Assembly: GCF_014697375.1 (NCBI RefSeq)
Contig: NZ_JACJRS010000065.1
Span: 1 to 32,201 of the forward strand
Source: Phormidium sp. FACHB-1136
GTDB lineage: Bacteria > Cyanobacteriota > Cyanobacteriia > Phormidesmidales > Phormidesmidaceae
Length of the DNA stretch: 32,201 nucleotides
Direction: 5' to 3'
Shown: in pieces, positions 15,973-24,578 of the stretch
Position numbering within the stretch: the first letter of the stretch is position 1
Layout: every line of letters begins with the position of its first letter
Notes under the pieces: model-generated
Databases searched by the model: none
What the model was told of the DNA's origin: nothing
The model's input: only the letters and a program-made list of their open reading frames with translations
Position numbers and translations under genes: made by a program

Positions 15973-16908
15973 CTAGGCGGCAATGCGGCCCATTTGGGTG
16001 CCGTGGGGTTGGTCGAGGGTGTCGCCTAGGGTCTCCCCGGTGTGGTAGGCGGCAAGCAGAACATCGCTGGTTTTGCCCCAGAGAATATCGCCCCCTTGGG
16101 TGAGGCCGATGGCCCCAAAGTCGCGCTGGTTGGCGGTGGCTTCGGCAAAGGATTTGGCCAGGGCCGTTTCTGGGGCCATGCCATCGCTAATGCGAATCAC
16201 CACACGGGCGGCGAAACATTCGTCGATAATGTCTTCCCCAATGCCTGTACAGCTTACGGCGGCTTGGGGGGTGGCGTAGGTGCCAGCGGGAGTGGCCGCA
16301 TCGCTGACTCGCCCAATCCGCTCTAGCCCCTTGCCTCCGGTGGAGGTGCCCACGGCCAAACGACCGTCCCTATCTCGCACTACCACGCCAATGGTGCCCC
16401 GCCGAGCCTGGGGATCGGGTTCCGCCACCACGCCCGCCATGGCCCGCTGAAAGTGATTGGCCCGTTCCTGCATCCACTCCCGCAGACGCAGGTCGGTGAT
16501 CGGGTCAAACAGCGGCAGGGCCAACTCCCGCGCCAGTTCCATCGACCCCACATCGGACAACACCCGATCCTCCGCCCCCTGCAAATGGGCCGCTAGGTCG
16601 ATGGGATGGGCCACCCGCGACACATTGATCACTCCGCTCAGCCGTTGGATTTGGCCATCCATCAGGGCCGCACTCATCCGCACCTGGCCATCGGATTGCA
16701 ACACCGACCCATAGCCCGCATTAAACCGAGGGGCATCCTCCAAAAGCTGACAGCCGTAGACCACGCAGTCCACCGCTCGATGGCCTCCCTTGGCCCGTTG
16801 GTAGATTTGATCCACAATGGCGTGCAACTCTTGGCGCACCGCCGCCAGCCCCCCTTGATCATGCAGGGCACTCCCTGCGCCACCGTGGATAATCACCTTT
16901 GGCCCCAT
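15973..16908 (-). CDS. Isoaspartyl peptidase / L-asparaginase (Ntn hydrolase, family T2)
   Basis: This is a plant-type asparaginase/beta-aspartyl peptidase that hydrolyses isoaspartyl dipeptides and asparagine after self-cleavage into alpha and beta subunits. Diagnostic features are the N-terminal HGGAG strand, FNAGYGSVL, and the autocleavage site GTIGVV, where Thr (about residue 172 from this start) becomes the catalytic nucleophile. STGG and GRVSDAATPGAG-like segments follow (here GRVSDAATPAGTYA). Two ATGs lie in frame, at 16917 and 16908. GGAGGG directly abuts the first but is 9 bases before the second, so 16908 (311 residues) is chosen. Convergent with kaiC. In cyanobacteria this family processes products of cyanophycin breakdown (aspartyl-arginine dipeptides). 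No cyanophycin genes are seen here. Confidence 0.92.
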   Translation of the reverse strand: MGPKVIIHGGAGSALHDQGGLAAVRQELHAIVDQIYQRAKGGHRAVDCVVYGCQLLEDAPRFNAGYGSVLQSDGQVRMSAALMDGQIQRLSGVINVSRVAHPIDLAAHLQGAEDRVLSDVGSMELARELALPLFDPITDLRLREWMQERANHFQRAMAGVVAEPDPQARRGTIGVVVRDRDGRLAVGTSTGGKGLERIGRVSDAATPAGTYATPQAAVSCTGIGEDIIDECFAARVVIRISDGMAPETALAKSFAEATANQRDFGAIGLTQGGDILWGKTSDVLLAAYHTGETLGDTLDQPHGTQMGRIAA

Positions 16909-17032
16909 GGCAGACATCCCTCCGTTTCTAGCCCAGTCTCCCCATTGTAGGGCGGACGGGAGGCGTCATTGGGACTGCGCCCATAGCCAATGTTCTGGTG
17001 GGTGCATCACCGACAACCCATGAACCAGGGGC

Positions 17033-17569
17033 TTAAAATCGAATTTGGCTATTGTGAATCATCCCCATACTGCCGCAGGCATCGGTATAAAACCAAGCGC
17101 CGTCGCTGCCATAGAGATTAATCCGGCGTTGGGTGCGAATGGTGCAGAGAATTGGCCCATTGGGGGCGGTGCGCACATTGGAGGGAGGATTAAAAACCAA
17201 GGCTGAGTTCGTCATTCCTCCACCGCCTGCATAGCCATCACAGACAAAATTCAGCATATTTTGAGTTGCGGTGGACTGGGGCCGATGGGTCACGCCATCA
17301 TGGAACGTTGTCCAGGAATTTTCTCGACAATGGGCCTGAGCTTGGATGCTCATTTGTCCTAGATAGTAGGTAAAGTCTATGCTTCGGTCACTAACTTGGC
17401 GAATGGAACACCGATCCACATTCACGCTAGCCCCGGTGACGGCCTGCCCCATATAGACTTCGCAGGACTGGGAATTGAGCGGTTTTTGGATGCTCAGGCT
17501 GGCCGCTGCGATCAGCCCTAGGGAGAGGAATCCATAGCCCAAAAAACGATGCAACTTAGTATTAACCAT
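17033..17569 (-). CDS. Secreted protein with C-terminal SH3-like domain
   Basis: This is a putative exported protein of 178 residues, starting at ATG 17569, which has GGAGG 8 bases upstream. The frame is open further upstream, but that part has no start signal. A signal peptide is evident (MVNTKLHRFLGYGFLSLGLI then AAASLSIQ). The mature part has several Cys (SCEVY, DRCSI, AHCRE, FVCDG, LCTIR, DACGS), suggesting disulfides. The last ~50 residues (SNVRTAPNGPILCTI, INLYGSDGAWFYTDACG, GMIHNSQI) look like a bacterial SH3 domain, commonly used to bind cell-wall peptides. The middle region is not recognised. Confidence 0.7.
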   Translation of the reverse strand: MVNTKLHRFLGYGFLSLGLIAAASLSIQKPLNSQSCEVYMGQAVTGASVNVDRCSIRQVSDRSIDFTYYLGQMSIQAQAHCRENSWTTFHDGVTHRPQSTATQNMLNFVCDGYAGGGGMTNSALVFNPPSNVRTAPNGPILCTIRTQRRINLYGSDGAWFYTDACGSMGMIHNSQIRF

Positions 17570-18141
17570 GGTTACGACCTCCACCATTAAAAATGAAGCG
17601 GGGGGTATAAGCCTATTCTCGCCATCCTGCCGAGGATCCGTAGGGTATTTGTCAAGAAGTTTACAGGACAAGATAATTATTAACGGCGACCCAGAGGCGT
17701 AACGGTTGCTTAATCTCACTCGCGTTAGACCATCCCTAAGACCAATCCAGAACTGAATCTTTTGGCAACATGGGGCTGGCTGGCGTGCCATTACAGTCAT
17801 GGAATAGTGGGGGTTTCCGGTGGCAGGTGGGTCTAAAACGTTAAGAAAAGGTGGCCGAAACCAGCGGTTCCAGGGTAGTCGCTTCTAGGATGCAAGGGAG
17901 GCGGTTGGGAAAGTTGATCCGCCGCCTCGATTCGATGTCTCTGTGACCGATGCACCGTTGACGGATGTCCCCCCTAGCGGCCTTGGCCACCGCCGCGAGG
18001 GTGCATTGGCGAATTTCATACCCTGGGGGTTTCGTGGCTTGATGTCCGATAGCGCCTGTCCGATAGCTGGTATCCACTAGTTTGATGATGGCGACGATTT
18101 GACAAGGTAACGTTTTTTGCTGCTCTCTCCAGGATTTTGCT
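17570..18141. other. Intergenic region upstream of adhE
   Basis: About 570 bases lie between the divergent SH3-domain and adhE genes. No coding frame looks real. A 104-residue minus-strand frame (17841-18155) overlaps the adhE start and has no plausible signature. The right part holds the direct repeat annotated separately and a TTGACA near 18098 with no clear -10. Long regulatory leaders are plausible for a gene switched by oxygen or light. Confidence 0.45.
18043..18067 (+). promoter_or_regulatory. Direct repeat TGTCCGATAGC x2 upstream of adhE
   Basis: TGTCCGATAGC occurs at 18043-18053 and again at 18057-18067, a 14-base period (just over one helical turn). It ends 74 bases before the adhE ATG. 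Such spaced direct repeats often bind response regulators. No known consensus was matched. Confidence 0.4.
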
Positions 18142-20781
18142 ATGTCAATCACCAATCTCGAAGAACTGGAAGCGTTGATTGCCCGCGTGAAAACAGCCCA
18201 GCAACAATACGCCGAATTTACTCAGTCTCAGGTAGACCATATCTTTAAGCAGGCGGCTTTGGCGGCCAATATGGCCCGCATTCCCCTGGCTAAGGCGGCG
18301 GTGGCGGAAACGGGCATGGGGGTGGTGGAGGACAAGGTGATCAAGAATCACTTCGCCTCGGAATCCATCTACAACAAGTACAAGGACGAAAAAACCTGCG
18401 GCGTGCTGGAGGAAGACAAGTCCTTCGGGATGCAGAAAATTGCCGAACCCGTGGGGCTGCTGGCGGGGATTGTGCCGACGACGAACCCCACTTCGACGGC
18501 CATCTTCAAAGCCCTGCTGGCGCTAAAAACCCGCAACGGTATTATCTTTTCCCCCCACCCTAGGGCCAAGGGTTGCACCATTGCAGCGGCCAAGGTGGTG
18601 CTGGATGCAGCGGTGGCGGCGGGTGCCCCAGCAGACATCATCGGCTGGATTGACGAACCCACAGTGCCCCTCTCCCAAGCCCTGATGCAGCACCGGGATA
18701 TCAGCCTGATTTTGGCCACGGGTGGCCCCGGCATGGTGCGGGCGGCCTACTCGTCGGGCAATCCCTCCTTGGGCGTGGGGGCGGGCAACACTCCGGCAGT
18801 GATCGACGCCACCGCCCACCTGAAAATGGCGGTATCCTCCATTCTGCTTAGCAAAACCTTCGACAACGGCATGATCTGCGCCAGCGAACAGTCGGTGGTG
18901 GTGGAAGATGCAGTCTACGACACCGTGCGCCAGGAATTTGCTGACCGGGGGGCCTATCTGCTGAACCCCGAAGAACTGGATAAATTCCGGCAGATTATCC
19001 TCAAAGACGGCCACTTGAACGGCGCGATTGTGGGCCAACCCGTCCAAAAACTGGCGGAACTGGCGGGCATCACCATTCCCCCCACGGCACGGGTAATCAT
19101 CGGTGAGGTGGAGACCATCGGCACCGAAGAACCCTTCGCCTTTGAGAAGCTCTCCCCCATTCTGGCCATGTATCGGGCCAAGGATTTCGCTGAAGCCGTA
19201 GACAAGGCCCAATCCCTGATTAGCTTTGGCGGACGGGGCCACACCGCCGTGCTCTACACCGCCCCCGACAACCAAGCCCACATTCGGCAGTTTGAGCACA
19301 AGGTAGAAACCGCCCGTGTGCTGATTAACACCCCCGCTTCCCAGGGGGCGATTGGCGACCTGTTCAACTTCCGTCTGGATCCATCGTTGACCCTGGGCTG
19401 TGGCACCTGGGGCGGCAACTCCGTCAGCGAAAACGTGGGGGTGCAGCACGTCCTCAACATCAAGACCATCAGCGAGCGGCGGGAAAATATGCTGTGGTTC
19501 CGGGTGCCGCCCAAGGTCTACTTCAAGTACGGTTGTCTGCCCGTGGCCCTGCGGGAGTTGGCGGGTAAGCAGCGAGCCTTCATCGTTACCGACAAACCCC
19601 TCTACGACCTGGGCATGACCAAGGGACTCGAAGAAGTCCTAGAAGACGTTGGCCTCAAGTACGACATTTTCTACAACGTGGAACCGGATCCTTCCTTGGC
19701 CACGGTGCAGCGCGGCCTCGCGGTGATGAACACCTTTAACCCCGATGTGATCATCGCCTTTGGCGGCGGGTCGCCCATGGATGCGGCCAAGGTGATGTGG
19801 ATGATGTACGAACACCCCGAAATTGAGTTTGAGGGGCTATCCACTCGGTTTATGGACATCCGCAAGCGGGTCTACGATCTGCCAGAACTGGGGCAAAAGG
19901 CCATGATGGTGGCGATCCCCACCACCTCAGGCACGGGTTCTGAAGTGACGCCCTTTGCCGTGGTGACGGACGAGCGCACCGGGATTAAGTACCCCCTGGC
20001 GGATTATTCCCTGACGCCCAACATGGCCATCGTGGATCCGGAACTGGTGCTGAACCTGCCCAAGGGGCTGACGGCCTACGGCGGCATCGATGCCCTCACC
20101 CACGCGCTAGAATCCTACGTCTCGGTCTACGCCTCGGAATACACCAATGGCCTAGCGTTGGAGGCAATTCGGCTGCTAATGAAATACCTGCCCAGCGCCT
20201 ACGAAAACGGAGCTAACGACCCCAAGGCCCGCGAAAAAGTCCACTACGCCGCCACTATGGCCGGAATGGCCTTTGCCAATGCCTTTTTGGGCATTTGTCA
20301 TTCCATGGCACACCAACTGGGGGCTACCTTCCACGTTCCCCACGGGCTAGCCAACGCGCTGATGATCTCCCACGTCATCCGCTACAACGCCACCGATGTG
20401 CCCTTTAAGCAGGCCATCTTCCCGCAGTACAAATATCCCAATGCTAAGTGGCGCTACGCCCGCATTGCCGACCACCTGCACCTAGGCGGCAGCACCGATG
20501 AGGAAAAAGTGGAACTCCTGATTGCGGCCATCGAAGACCTGAAGCGCAAGGTGAACATCCCCACCGCCATCCGCGAGGTGATCAACGAGGATGAACACAC
20601 CTTCTTTGCCCACCTAGAGGGCATCGCCGACCAAGCCTTCGACGACCAATGCACCCCCGCCAACCCCCGCTATCCGCTGATTTCAGACCTCAAGGATCTC
20701 TATACAGCGGCCTATCGCGGCATTCAAGTTGAAGCCACGATTCCCCAACCCGTTGCCCAGGAGGTGGAAGCCACCCTCTAG
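18142..20781 (+). CDS. adhE: Bifunctional acetaldehyde-CoA / alcohol dehydrogenase AdhE
   Basis: AdhE reduces acetyl-CoA to acetaldehyde and then ethanol, consuming two NADH, in fermentation. At 879 residues it has the full family length. The N-terminal aldehyde dehydrogenase half carries catalytic C246 in GMICASEQSVVV, the same position as in E. coli. The C-terminal iron-dependent alcohol dehydrogenase half begins around residue 455, with GGGSPMDAAKVMW, the TSGTGSEVT loop and GICHSMAHQLGATFHVPHG, which supplies metal-ligand histidines. Both active sites look intact. AdhE usually assembles into spirosomes. The gene appears monocistronic, with a long upstream region and a hairpin downstream. 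Presence implies dark anaerobic fermentation, as in mat-forming cyanobacteria. Confidence 0.97.
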   Translation: MSITNLEELEALIARVKTAQQQYAEFTQSQVDHIFKQAALAANMARIPLAKAAVAETGMGVVEDKVIKNHFASESIYNKYKDEKTCGVLEEDKSFGMQKIAEPVGLLAGIVPTTNPTSTAIFKALLALKTRNGIIFSPHPRAKGCTIAAAKVVLDAAVAAGAPADIIGWIDEPTVPLSQALMQHRDISLILATGGPGMVRAAYSSGNPSLGVGAGNTPAVIDATAHLKMAVSSILLSKTFDNGMICASEQSVVVEDAVYDTVRQEFADRGAYLLNPEELDKFRQIILKDGHLNGAIVGQPVQKLAELAGITIPPTARVIIGEVETIGTEEPFAFEKLSPILAMYRAKDFAEAVDKAQSLISFGGRGHTAVLYTAPDNQAHIRQFEHKVETARVLINTPASQGAIGDLFNFRLDPSLTLGCGTWGGNSVSENVGVQHVLNIKTISERRENMLWFRVPPKVYFKYGCLPVALRELAGKQRAFIVTDKPLYDLGMTKGLEEVLEDVGLKYDIFYNVEPDPSLATVQRGLAVMNTFNPDVIIAFGGGSPMDAAKVMWMMYEHPEIEFEGLSTRFMDIRKRVYDLPELGQKAMMVAIPTTSGTGSEVTPFAVVTDERTGIKYPLADYSLTPNMAIVDPELVLNLPKGLTAYGGIDALTHALESYVSVYASEYTNGLALEAIRLLMKYLPSAYENGANDPKAREKVHYAATMAGMAFANAFLGICHSMAHQLGATFHVPHGLANALMISHVIRYNATDVPFKQAIFPQYKYPNAKWRYARIADHLHLGGSTDEEKVELLIAAIEDLKRKVNIPTAIREVINEDEHTFFAHLEGIADQAFDDQCTPANPRYPLISDLKDLYTAAYRGIQVEATIPQPVAQEVEATL

Positions 20782-20859
20782 CCGCCAACCAGCTTCCTTC
20801 CAACGTTGGGTATGACGGGGGCTTGTTGCTGCCCCCTCTCCGCGATCAGGCCCATCAGT

Positions 20860-20893
20860 GGTGGTATTTCCTGGCCCATCCAGAATTACCACC
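20860..20893 (+). terminator. Hairpin downstream of adhE
   Basis: GGTGGTA (20860-20866) pairs with TACCACC (20887-20893), and inside it CTGG pairs with CCAG, giving a nested stem-loop about 80 bases after the adhE stop. A second stem GGGGGC/GCCCCC lies at about 20818-20837. Neither has a T-run, so termination is only inferred. Confidence 0.35.
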
Positions 20894-20927
20894 GGATAGT
20901 CATCGTGCGGAACGTTCGTTCACCCAA

Positions 20928-21037
20928 CGATACGAAGTCCAAATTGGAGAACCCCGATTCCCCGCCCAGAAAATGGCAGGGACGAGGTTTCCTCGCCCAC
21001 TGATGCCGGGGGGGCAGCGAGCCGGATTTAGTATGAG
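20928..21037 (+). repeat. ~110 bp interspersed palindromic repeat, copy 3
   Basis: This full-length copy starts CGATACGAAGTCCAAATT, has the central GACGAGG-TTT-CCTCGCC hairpin around 20974-20992, and ends GAGCCGGATTTAGTATGA. It is closest to the copy at 5385-5495, and mismatches are mostly outside the hairpin and ends. It sits between adhE and the lysS promoter. Confidence 0.8.
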
Positions 21038-21094
21038 GATGCGTTTGCCCTGGCTCGTAGGCAGGATGGAACAAGGAGAGGGGCCAAGGTTGCC

Positions 21095-21100
21095 TATAAT
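21095..21100 (+). promoter_or_regulatory. lysS promoter -10 box
   Basis: A perfect TATAAT lies 55 bases before the lysS ATG and just after the repeat element. No consensus -35 is seen at the expected distance. Confidence 0.45.
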
Positions 21101-21154
21101 CAAGGTCTGTGAATTCCGCCATCCTGCTCATCCCTACCCTTGTCATCGCCAACC

Positions 21155-22711
21155 ATGTCCTCCGACGCCAACCGTTCTGGCCAAAGCGCCTCCAGCCTTG
21201 AAGAAATCCGTGCCGCCCGTCTGCAAAAGGTGGACGACCTGAAGCAGGTGGGTCAAAATCCCTTTGCCTACCGTTGGGATGTCACCCACCAGACCGCCCA
21301 GCTTCAGGAGAAGTATGCCGATTTGGCCGCTGGGGAAGAGGTGGCGGATATGGTCTCCATTGCGGGGCGAATTTTGGCGCGGCGGGTGTTTGGCAAGCTG
21401 GCCTTCTTTGGCTTGCAGGACGAATCGGGTACGATTCAGCTTTACCTCGACAAAACCACCATCCAAGACCACATGGGGGCCGAGGACGAGAAAGCCTTCG
21501 ACCACCTGAAGCAACTCACCGATGTGGGCGACATCATCGGCGTCACGGGCACCATCAAGCGCACGGACAAGGGCGAGCTTTCTATCAAAGTGCAGCGCTA
21601 CGCCATGCTGACCAAAGCCCTGCTGCCCTTGCCGGACAAGTGGCACGGGTTGACCGATGTGGCCAAGCGCTACCGTCAGCGCTACGTGGATTTGATCGTG
21701 AATCCCACCGTGCGCGACACCTTCCGTAAGCGGGCGCTAATTACCACGGGCATTCGTCGCTATTTAGAAGATCGGGGCTTTTTGGAAATTGAAACCCCGG
21801 TGCTGCAAAGCGAAGCCGGAGGAGCCGAGGCGCGACCCTTCATCACCTACCACAACACCCTGGAGATGGATCTGTACCTCCGCATTGCCACGGAACTGCA
21901 CCTGAAGCGCCTGGTGGTGGGCGGCTTTGAAAAGGTGTTTGAAATTGGCCGCATCTTCCGCAACGAGGGCGTTTCGACCCGCCACAACCCCGAATTTACC
22001 AGCGTGGAATTCTACCAAGCCTACGCCGACTACCACGACTTTATGGATCTCACCGAGGACTTGGTGGCGACCCTGGCTAAGGACATTTTGGGGACAACTC
22101 AGATCACCTACCAAGGCGTAGACATTGACCTGACACCGCCCTGGAAGCGGATTTCCATGCACGATTTGGTGCAGGAACACACGGGGGTGGATTTCCATAC
22201 CTTCACGACCCTCGACGCAGCCAAGGCGGCGGTGAAATCCCTCAACCTGCACGGGGTCGAGGACTGCGATTCCATCGGCAAACTGCTGAACGAGGTGTTT
22301 GAGCAAAAAATCGAAGAAACCTTGATTCAGCCAACGTTTTTGATCGACCATCCCGTCGAAATTTCACCCCTCTCCAAGCCCCACCGCAGCAAACCCGGTG
22401 TGGTGGAACGGTTCGAGCTATTTGTGGCCGGACGGGAAACCGCCAACGGCTTCTCGGAGTTGACCGACCCCATCGACCAGCGCCACCGCTTTGAACTCCA
22501 AGCCGCCCGCAAAGCCGCCGGAGATGTGGAAGCCACTGGGGTGGACGAAGATTTCCTCACCGCCCTAGAACACGGGATGCCCCCCACCTGTGGCGAAGGC
22601 ATCGGCATCGACCGTCTGGTGATGCTACTCACCGACAGCGCCAGCATCCGCGATGTGATTGCCTTCCCCCTGCTGAAACCGGAGAAGGGCGAAGACGCGG
22701 CGGCGGAATAG
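21155..22711 (+). CDS. lysS: Lysyl-tRNA synthetase, class II
   Basis: This enzyme charges tRNA-Lys with lysine. From ATG 21155 it has 518 residues. A TTG five codons upstream (21140) is less likely. The N-terminal OB-fold anticodon-binding domain is seen in [11 protein letters not shown] and GTIQLYLDK. The class II catalytic core shows motif 2, [14 protein letters not shown] (about residue 267), and motif 3, GIGIDRLVM (about residue 482). Length and blocks are typical of bacterial LysS. It is likely single-gene, from its own -10 box. Confidence 0.97.
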   Translation: MSSDANRSGQSASSLEEIRAARLQKVDDLKQVGQNPFAYRWDVTHQTAQLQEKYADLAAGEEVADMVSIAGRILARRVFGKLAFFGLQDESGTIQLYLDKTTIQDHMGAEDEKAFDHLKQLTDVGDIIGVTGTIKRTDKGELSIKVQRYAMLTKALLPLPDKWHGLTDVAKRYRQRYVDLIVNPTVRDTFRKRALITTGIRRYLEDRGFLEIETPVLQSEAGGAEARPFITYHNTLEMDLYLRIATELHLKRLVVGGFEKVFEIGRIFRNEGVSTRHNPEFTSVEFYQAYADYHDFMDLTEDLVATLAKDILGTTQITYQGVDIDLTPPWKRISMHDLVQEHTGVDFHTFTTLDAAKAAVKSLNLHGVEDCDSIGKLLNEVFEQKIEETLIQPTFLIDHPVEISPLSKPHRSKPGVVERFELFVAGRETANGFSELTDPIDQRHRFELQAARKAAGDVEATGVDEDFLTALEHGMPPTCGEGIGIDRLVMLLTDSASIRDVIAFPLLKPEKGEDAAAE

Positions 22712-22805
22712 GCGTTGTCGATTTTTAGTAGCCCTCACCCCCAGCCCCTCCTCCAGGCAGGCTACTGCTCATACACACCTTATTCCCATGCCGTTATCCC
22801 TGGAG

Positions 22806-22881
22806 GATCCCCCTAAATCCCTCTTAACAAAGGGGACTTTGAGTCCGGTTCCCCCCTTTGTAAGGAGGGCTAGGGGGGATC
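22806..22881. repeat. MITE-like palindromic element with GATC ends
   Basis: The 76-bp element begins GATCCCCCTAAATCCC and ends GGCTAGGGGGGATC. Inner arms CTTAACAAAGGGG and CCCCCCTTTGTAAG also pair, so nearly the whole element can fold. It is non-coding and resembles short palindromic mobile elements common in cyanobacteria. It occupies the 320-base gap between lysS and the phzF-like gene together with a partial CCCTCACCCCCAGCCCCTC repeat (about 22733-22751) and the ~65 bp repeat that follows. Confidence 0.75.
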
Positions 22882-22936
22882 AACGCTCGGAACAACGCGG
22901 GATAGAGACTTATCGATAAGCGATAGCCCAGGTGGA
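22872..22936 (+). repeat. Dispersed ~65 bp repeat, copy 2
   Basis: This matches 2908-2973 (AGGGGGGATCAACGCT, ATAGAGACTTAT, TAGCCCAGG shared). It overlaps the right end of the GATC element, so the two may belong to one larger composite mobile unit. Its CTTATCGATAAG palindrome is perfect. Confidence 0.75.
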
Positions 22937-23031
22937 AGAGGGATTTAGGGTGAGGGCAGATCGCATTCAAAGAGCGTGTTTGTGACCGATTGGCTCTATG
23001 CCATGGATTAACCTTTAAGGACAGAAGACCG

Positions 23032-23820
23032 ATGGGAATTCCTCTCGTACAAGTGGATGCCTTTACGGACAAGCCCTACGGCGGCAATCCGGCGGCGGTG
23101 TGTGTGCTCTCTGAAGCCCAGCCGGACACCTGGATGCAGCGGGTGGCCCAGGAGATGAACCTCTCAGAAACGGCCTTTCTGCTGCCGGAGGGAGATGGCT
23201 TTCGGCTGCGCTGGTTTACGCCTACGGTGGAGGTGGATCTGTGCGGCCATGCCACCCTGGCCAGCGCCCATACCCTGTGGAGTGAGGGCCATCTTGCGTC
23301 GGATCAGGAGGCTCGGTTCTATACCCGTAGTGGCCTGTTGACTGCCCAGCGCCAAGGAGATTGGATTGAACTGAATTTTCCTGCCGATCCATCCCAGCCC
23401 ATCCAAACGCCCGAAGGATTGGCCAATGCCCTAGGCGCAACTCCAGTGGCGGTGGTGGAAAATGCCCTGGGCTATCTGGTAGAACTCGCCCAGGCGGCGA
23501 CGGTACGGGATTTGCAGCCAGACTTTGCGGCCCTGGGGAAATTCCCGGTACATGGCGTGATCGTCACCAGCCGAGGGGAGGCACCCTACGATGTTGTCTC
23601 GCGCTTTTTTGCCCCTGCGTTGGGCATCAATGAAGACCCCGTCACTGGGTCGGCTCACTGCGGCCTCAGCCCCTACTGGAGAGAAAAACTCGGCAAAACC
23701 ACCTTTCTGGCCTACCAAGCCTCGGCCCGTGGGGGCGTGTTGCAGGTAGAGGATCGTGGAGATCGAGTGGTGCTGCGGGGGCAGGCCGTCACGGTACTGC
23801 GAGGCGAATTGCTGTACTAA
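23032..23820 (+). CDS. PhzF-family isomerase/epimerase-like protein
   Basis: This protein (262 residues) belongs to the PhzF/diaminopimelate epimerase-fold family. Most members are uncharacterised; PhzF itself isomerises a phenazine precursor. Visible family blocks are the N-terminal VDAFTDKPYGGNPAAV, NLSETAFL with the catalytic Glu (E46), RWFTPTVEVDLCGHATLA, and DPVTGSAHCGLSPYW. ATG 23032 has AAGGA upstream, while the in-frame TTG at 22990 has no support. The stop is 9 bases before the GNAT gene, so the two form an operon. No phenazine genes are present, so the substrate is unknown. Confidence 0.9.
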   Translation: MGIPLVQVDAFTDKPYGGNPAAVCVLSEAQPDTWMQRVAQEMNLSETAFLLPEGDGFRLRWFTPTVEVDLCGHATLASAHTLWSEGHLASDQEARFYTRSGLLTAQRQGDWIELNFPADPSQPIQTPEGLANALGATPVAVVENALGYLVELAQAATVRDLQPDFAALGKFPVHGVIVTSRGEAPYDVVSRFFAPALGINEDPVTGSAHCGLSPYWREKLGKTTFLAYQASARGGVLQVEDRGDRVVLRGQAVTVLRGELLY

Positions 23821-23829
23821 GGTAGTGTC

Positions 23830-24423
23830 ATGGCCAAACGATCTGCCTCCGTCCCTACTTCGGTGACCACCTGGTACTTTGAGATGCTCAGCCCGGATGC
23901 CCTACGGCCCAAGCGTTTCGAGCCCTATGATCTATCCATTCAGCGGATGGAGATTCCCTGCCCTGAGTTTGGGCGGTTTCTCTATACCGCTGTGGGTGGG
24001 CCGTGGTACTGGTGTGATCGCCTGCCCTGGAGCTATGCCGACTGGCAGCGTCATTTAGAACGGCCTGAGGTGGAAATCTGGACAGCCTGGAGCGAGGGCG
24101 TCCCAGCGGGTTATGTGGAGTTGGAAAGTCAGGCCAAGGGCAATGTCGAAATCGCCTACTTTGGCCTGTTGCCGCCGTTCATTGGGCAAGGGTTGGGCGG
24201 CTATTTGCTGACGGTAGGGGTGCGGGAAGCTTGGGGCATGGGCGCAACTCAACGGGTGTGGGTGCATACCTGTAGCCTGGATGGTCCCGCCGCCTACCGC
24301 AACTACGAAGCCCGTGGGTTCACGCTCTACCATACTGAAACGACGGTGAAGCCTCTGCCGCTCCAGCCCCCCGGCCCCTGGCCGAACAGCGGTGCGCCCC
24401 TGGGGAATGGGCAAAATACCTAG
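23830..24423 (+). CDS. GNAT-family N-acetyltransferase
   Basis: This is a predicted acetyl-CoA-dependent acetyltransferase of 197 residues. The acetyl-CoA loop is IGQGLGGYLL (residues 118-127), after the strand VEIAYFGLLP. Its first position is Ile where most GNATs have Gln/Arg. The later strand/helix VWVHTCSLDGPAAYRNYEARGF is the usual motif B region. The N-terminus (WYFEML, FEPYDLSIQRME) is of a type common in uncharacterised small-molecule GNATs. It lies directly behind the phzF-like gene, suggesting action in the same small-molecule or detoxification pathway, but the substrate is not deducible. Confidence 0.85.
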   Translation: MAKRSASVPTSVTTWYFEMLSPDALRPKRFEPYDLSIQRMEIPCPEFGRFLYTAVGGPWYWCDRLPWSYADWQRHLERPEVEIWTAWSEGVPAGYVELESQAKGNVEIAYFGLLPPFIGQGLGGYLLTVGVREAWGMGATQRVWVHTCSLDGPAAYRNYEARGFTLYHTETTVKPLPLQPPGPWPNSGAPLGNGQNT

Positions 24424-24578
24424 AAAACACCGGGAAAAATCGCCAAAACCCTACAAAAATTAACCCTTTAGGCGGTGTCACCCCTAGGAAAACAGGGCAA
24501 TCTTTTAGTAGAACACTATATTTCGACCCAGCGTTCGAGGCAGCTTGGGTGCTTTGCCGCTGGGCAAGGAGAATCCCT

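Noticed and set aside
17841-18155. 104-codon minus-strand frame upstream of adhE
   Set aside because: It runs through the adhE start and probable control region, and has no ribosome-binding site or recognisable family.
18523-19449. 308-codon minus-strand frame inside adhE
   Set aside because: Shadow of the highly conserved AdhE aldehyde dehydrogenase half, with no recognisable domain.
20823-21242. 139-codon plus-strand frame between adhE and lysS
   Set aside because: It crosses the ~110 bp repeat, the lysS -10 box and the lysS start in another frame, so it is not credible as a gene.
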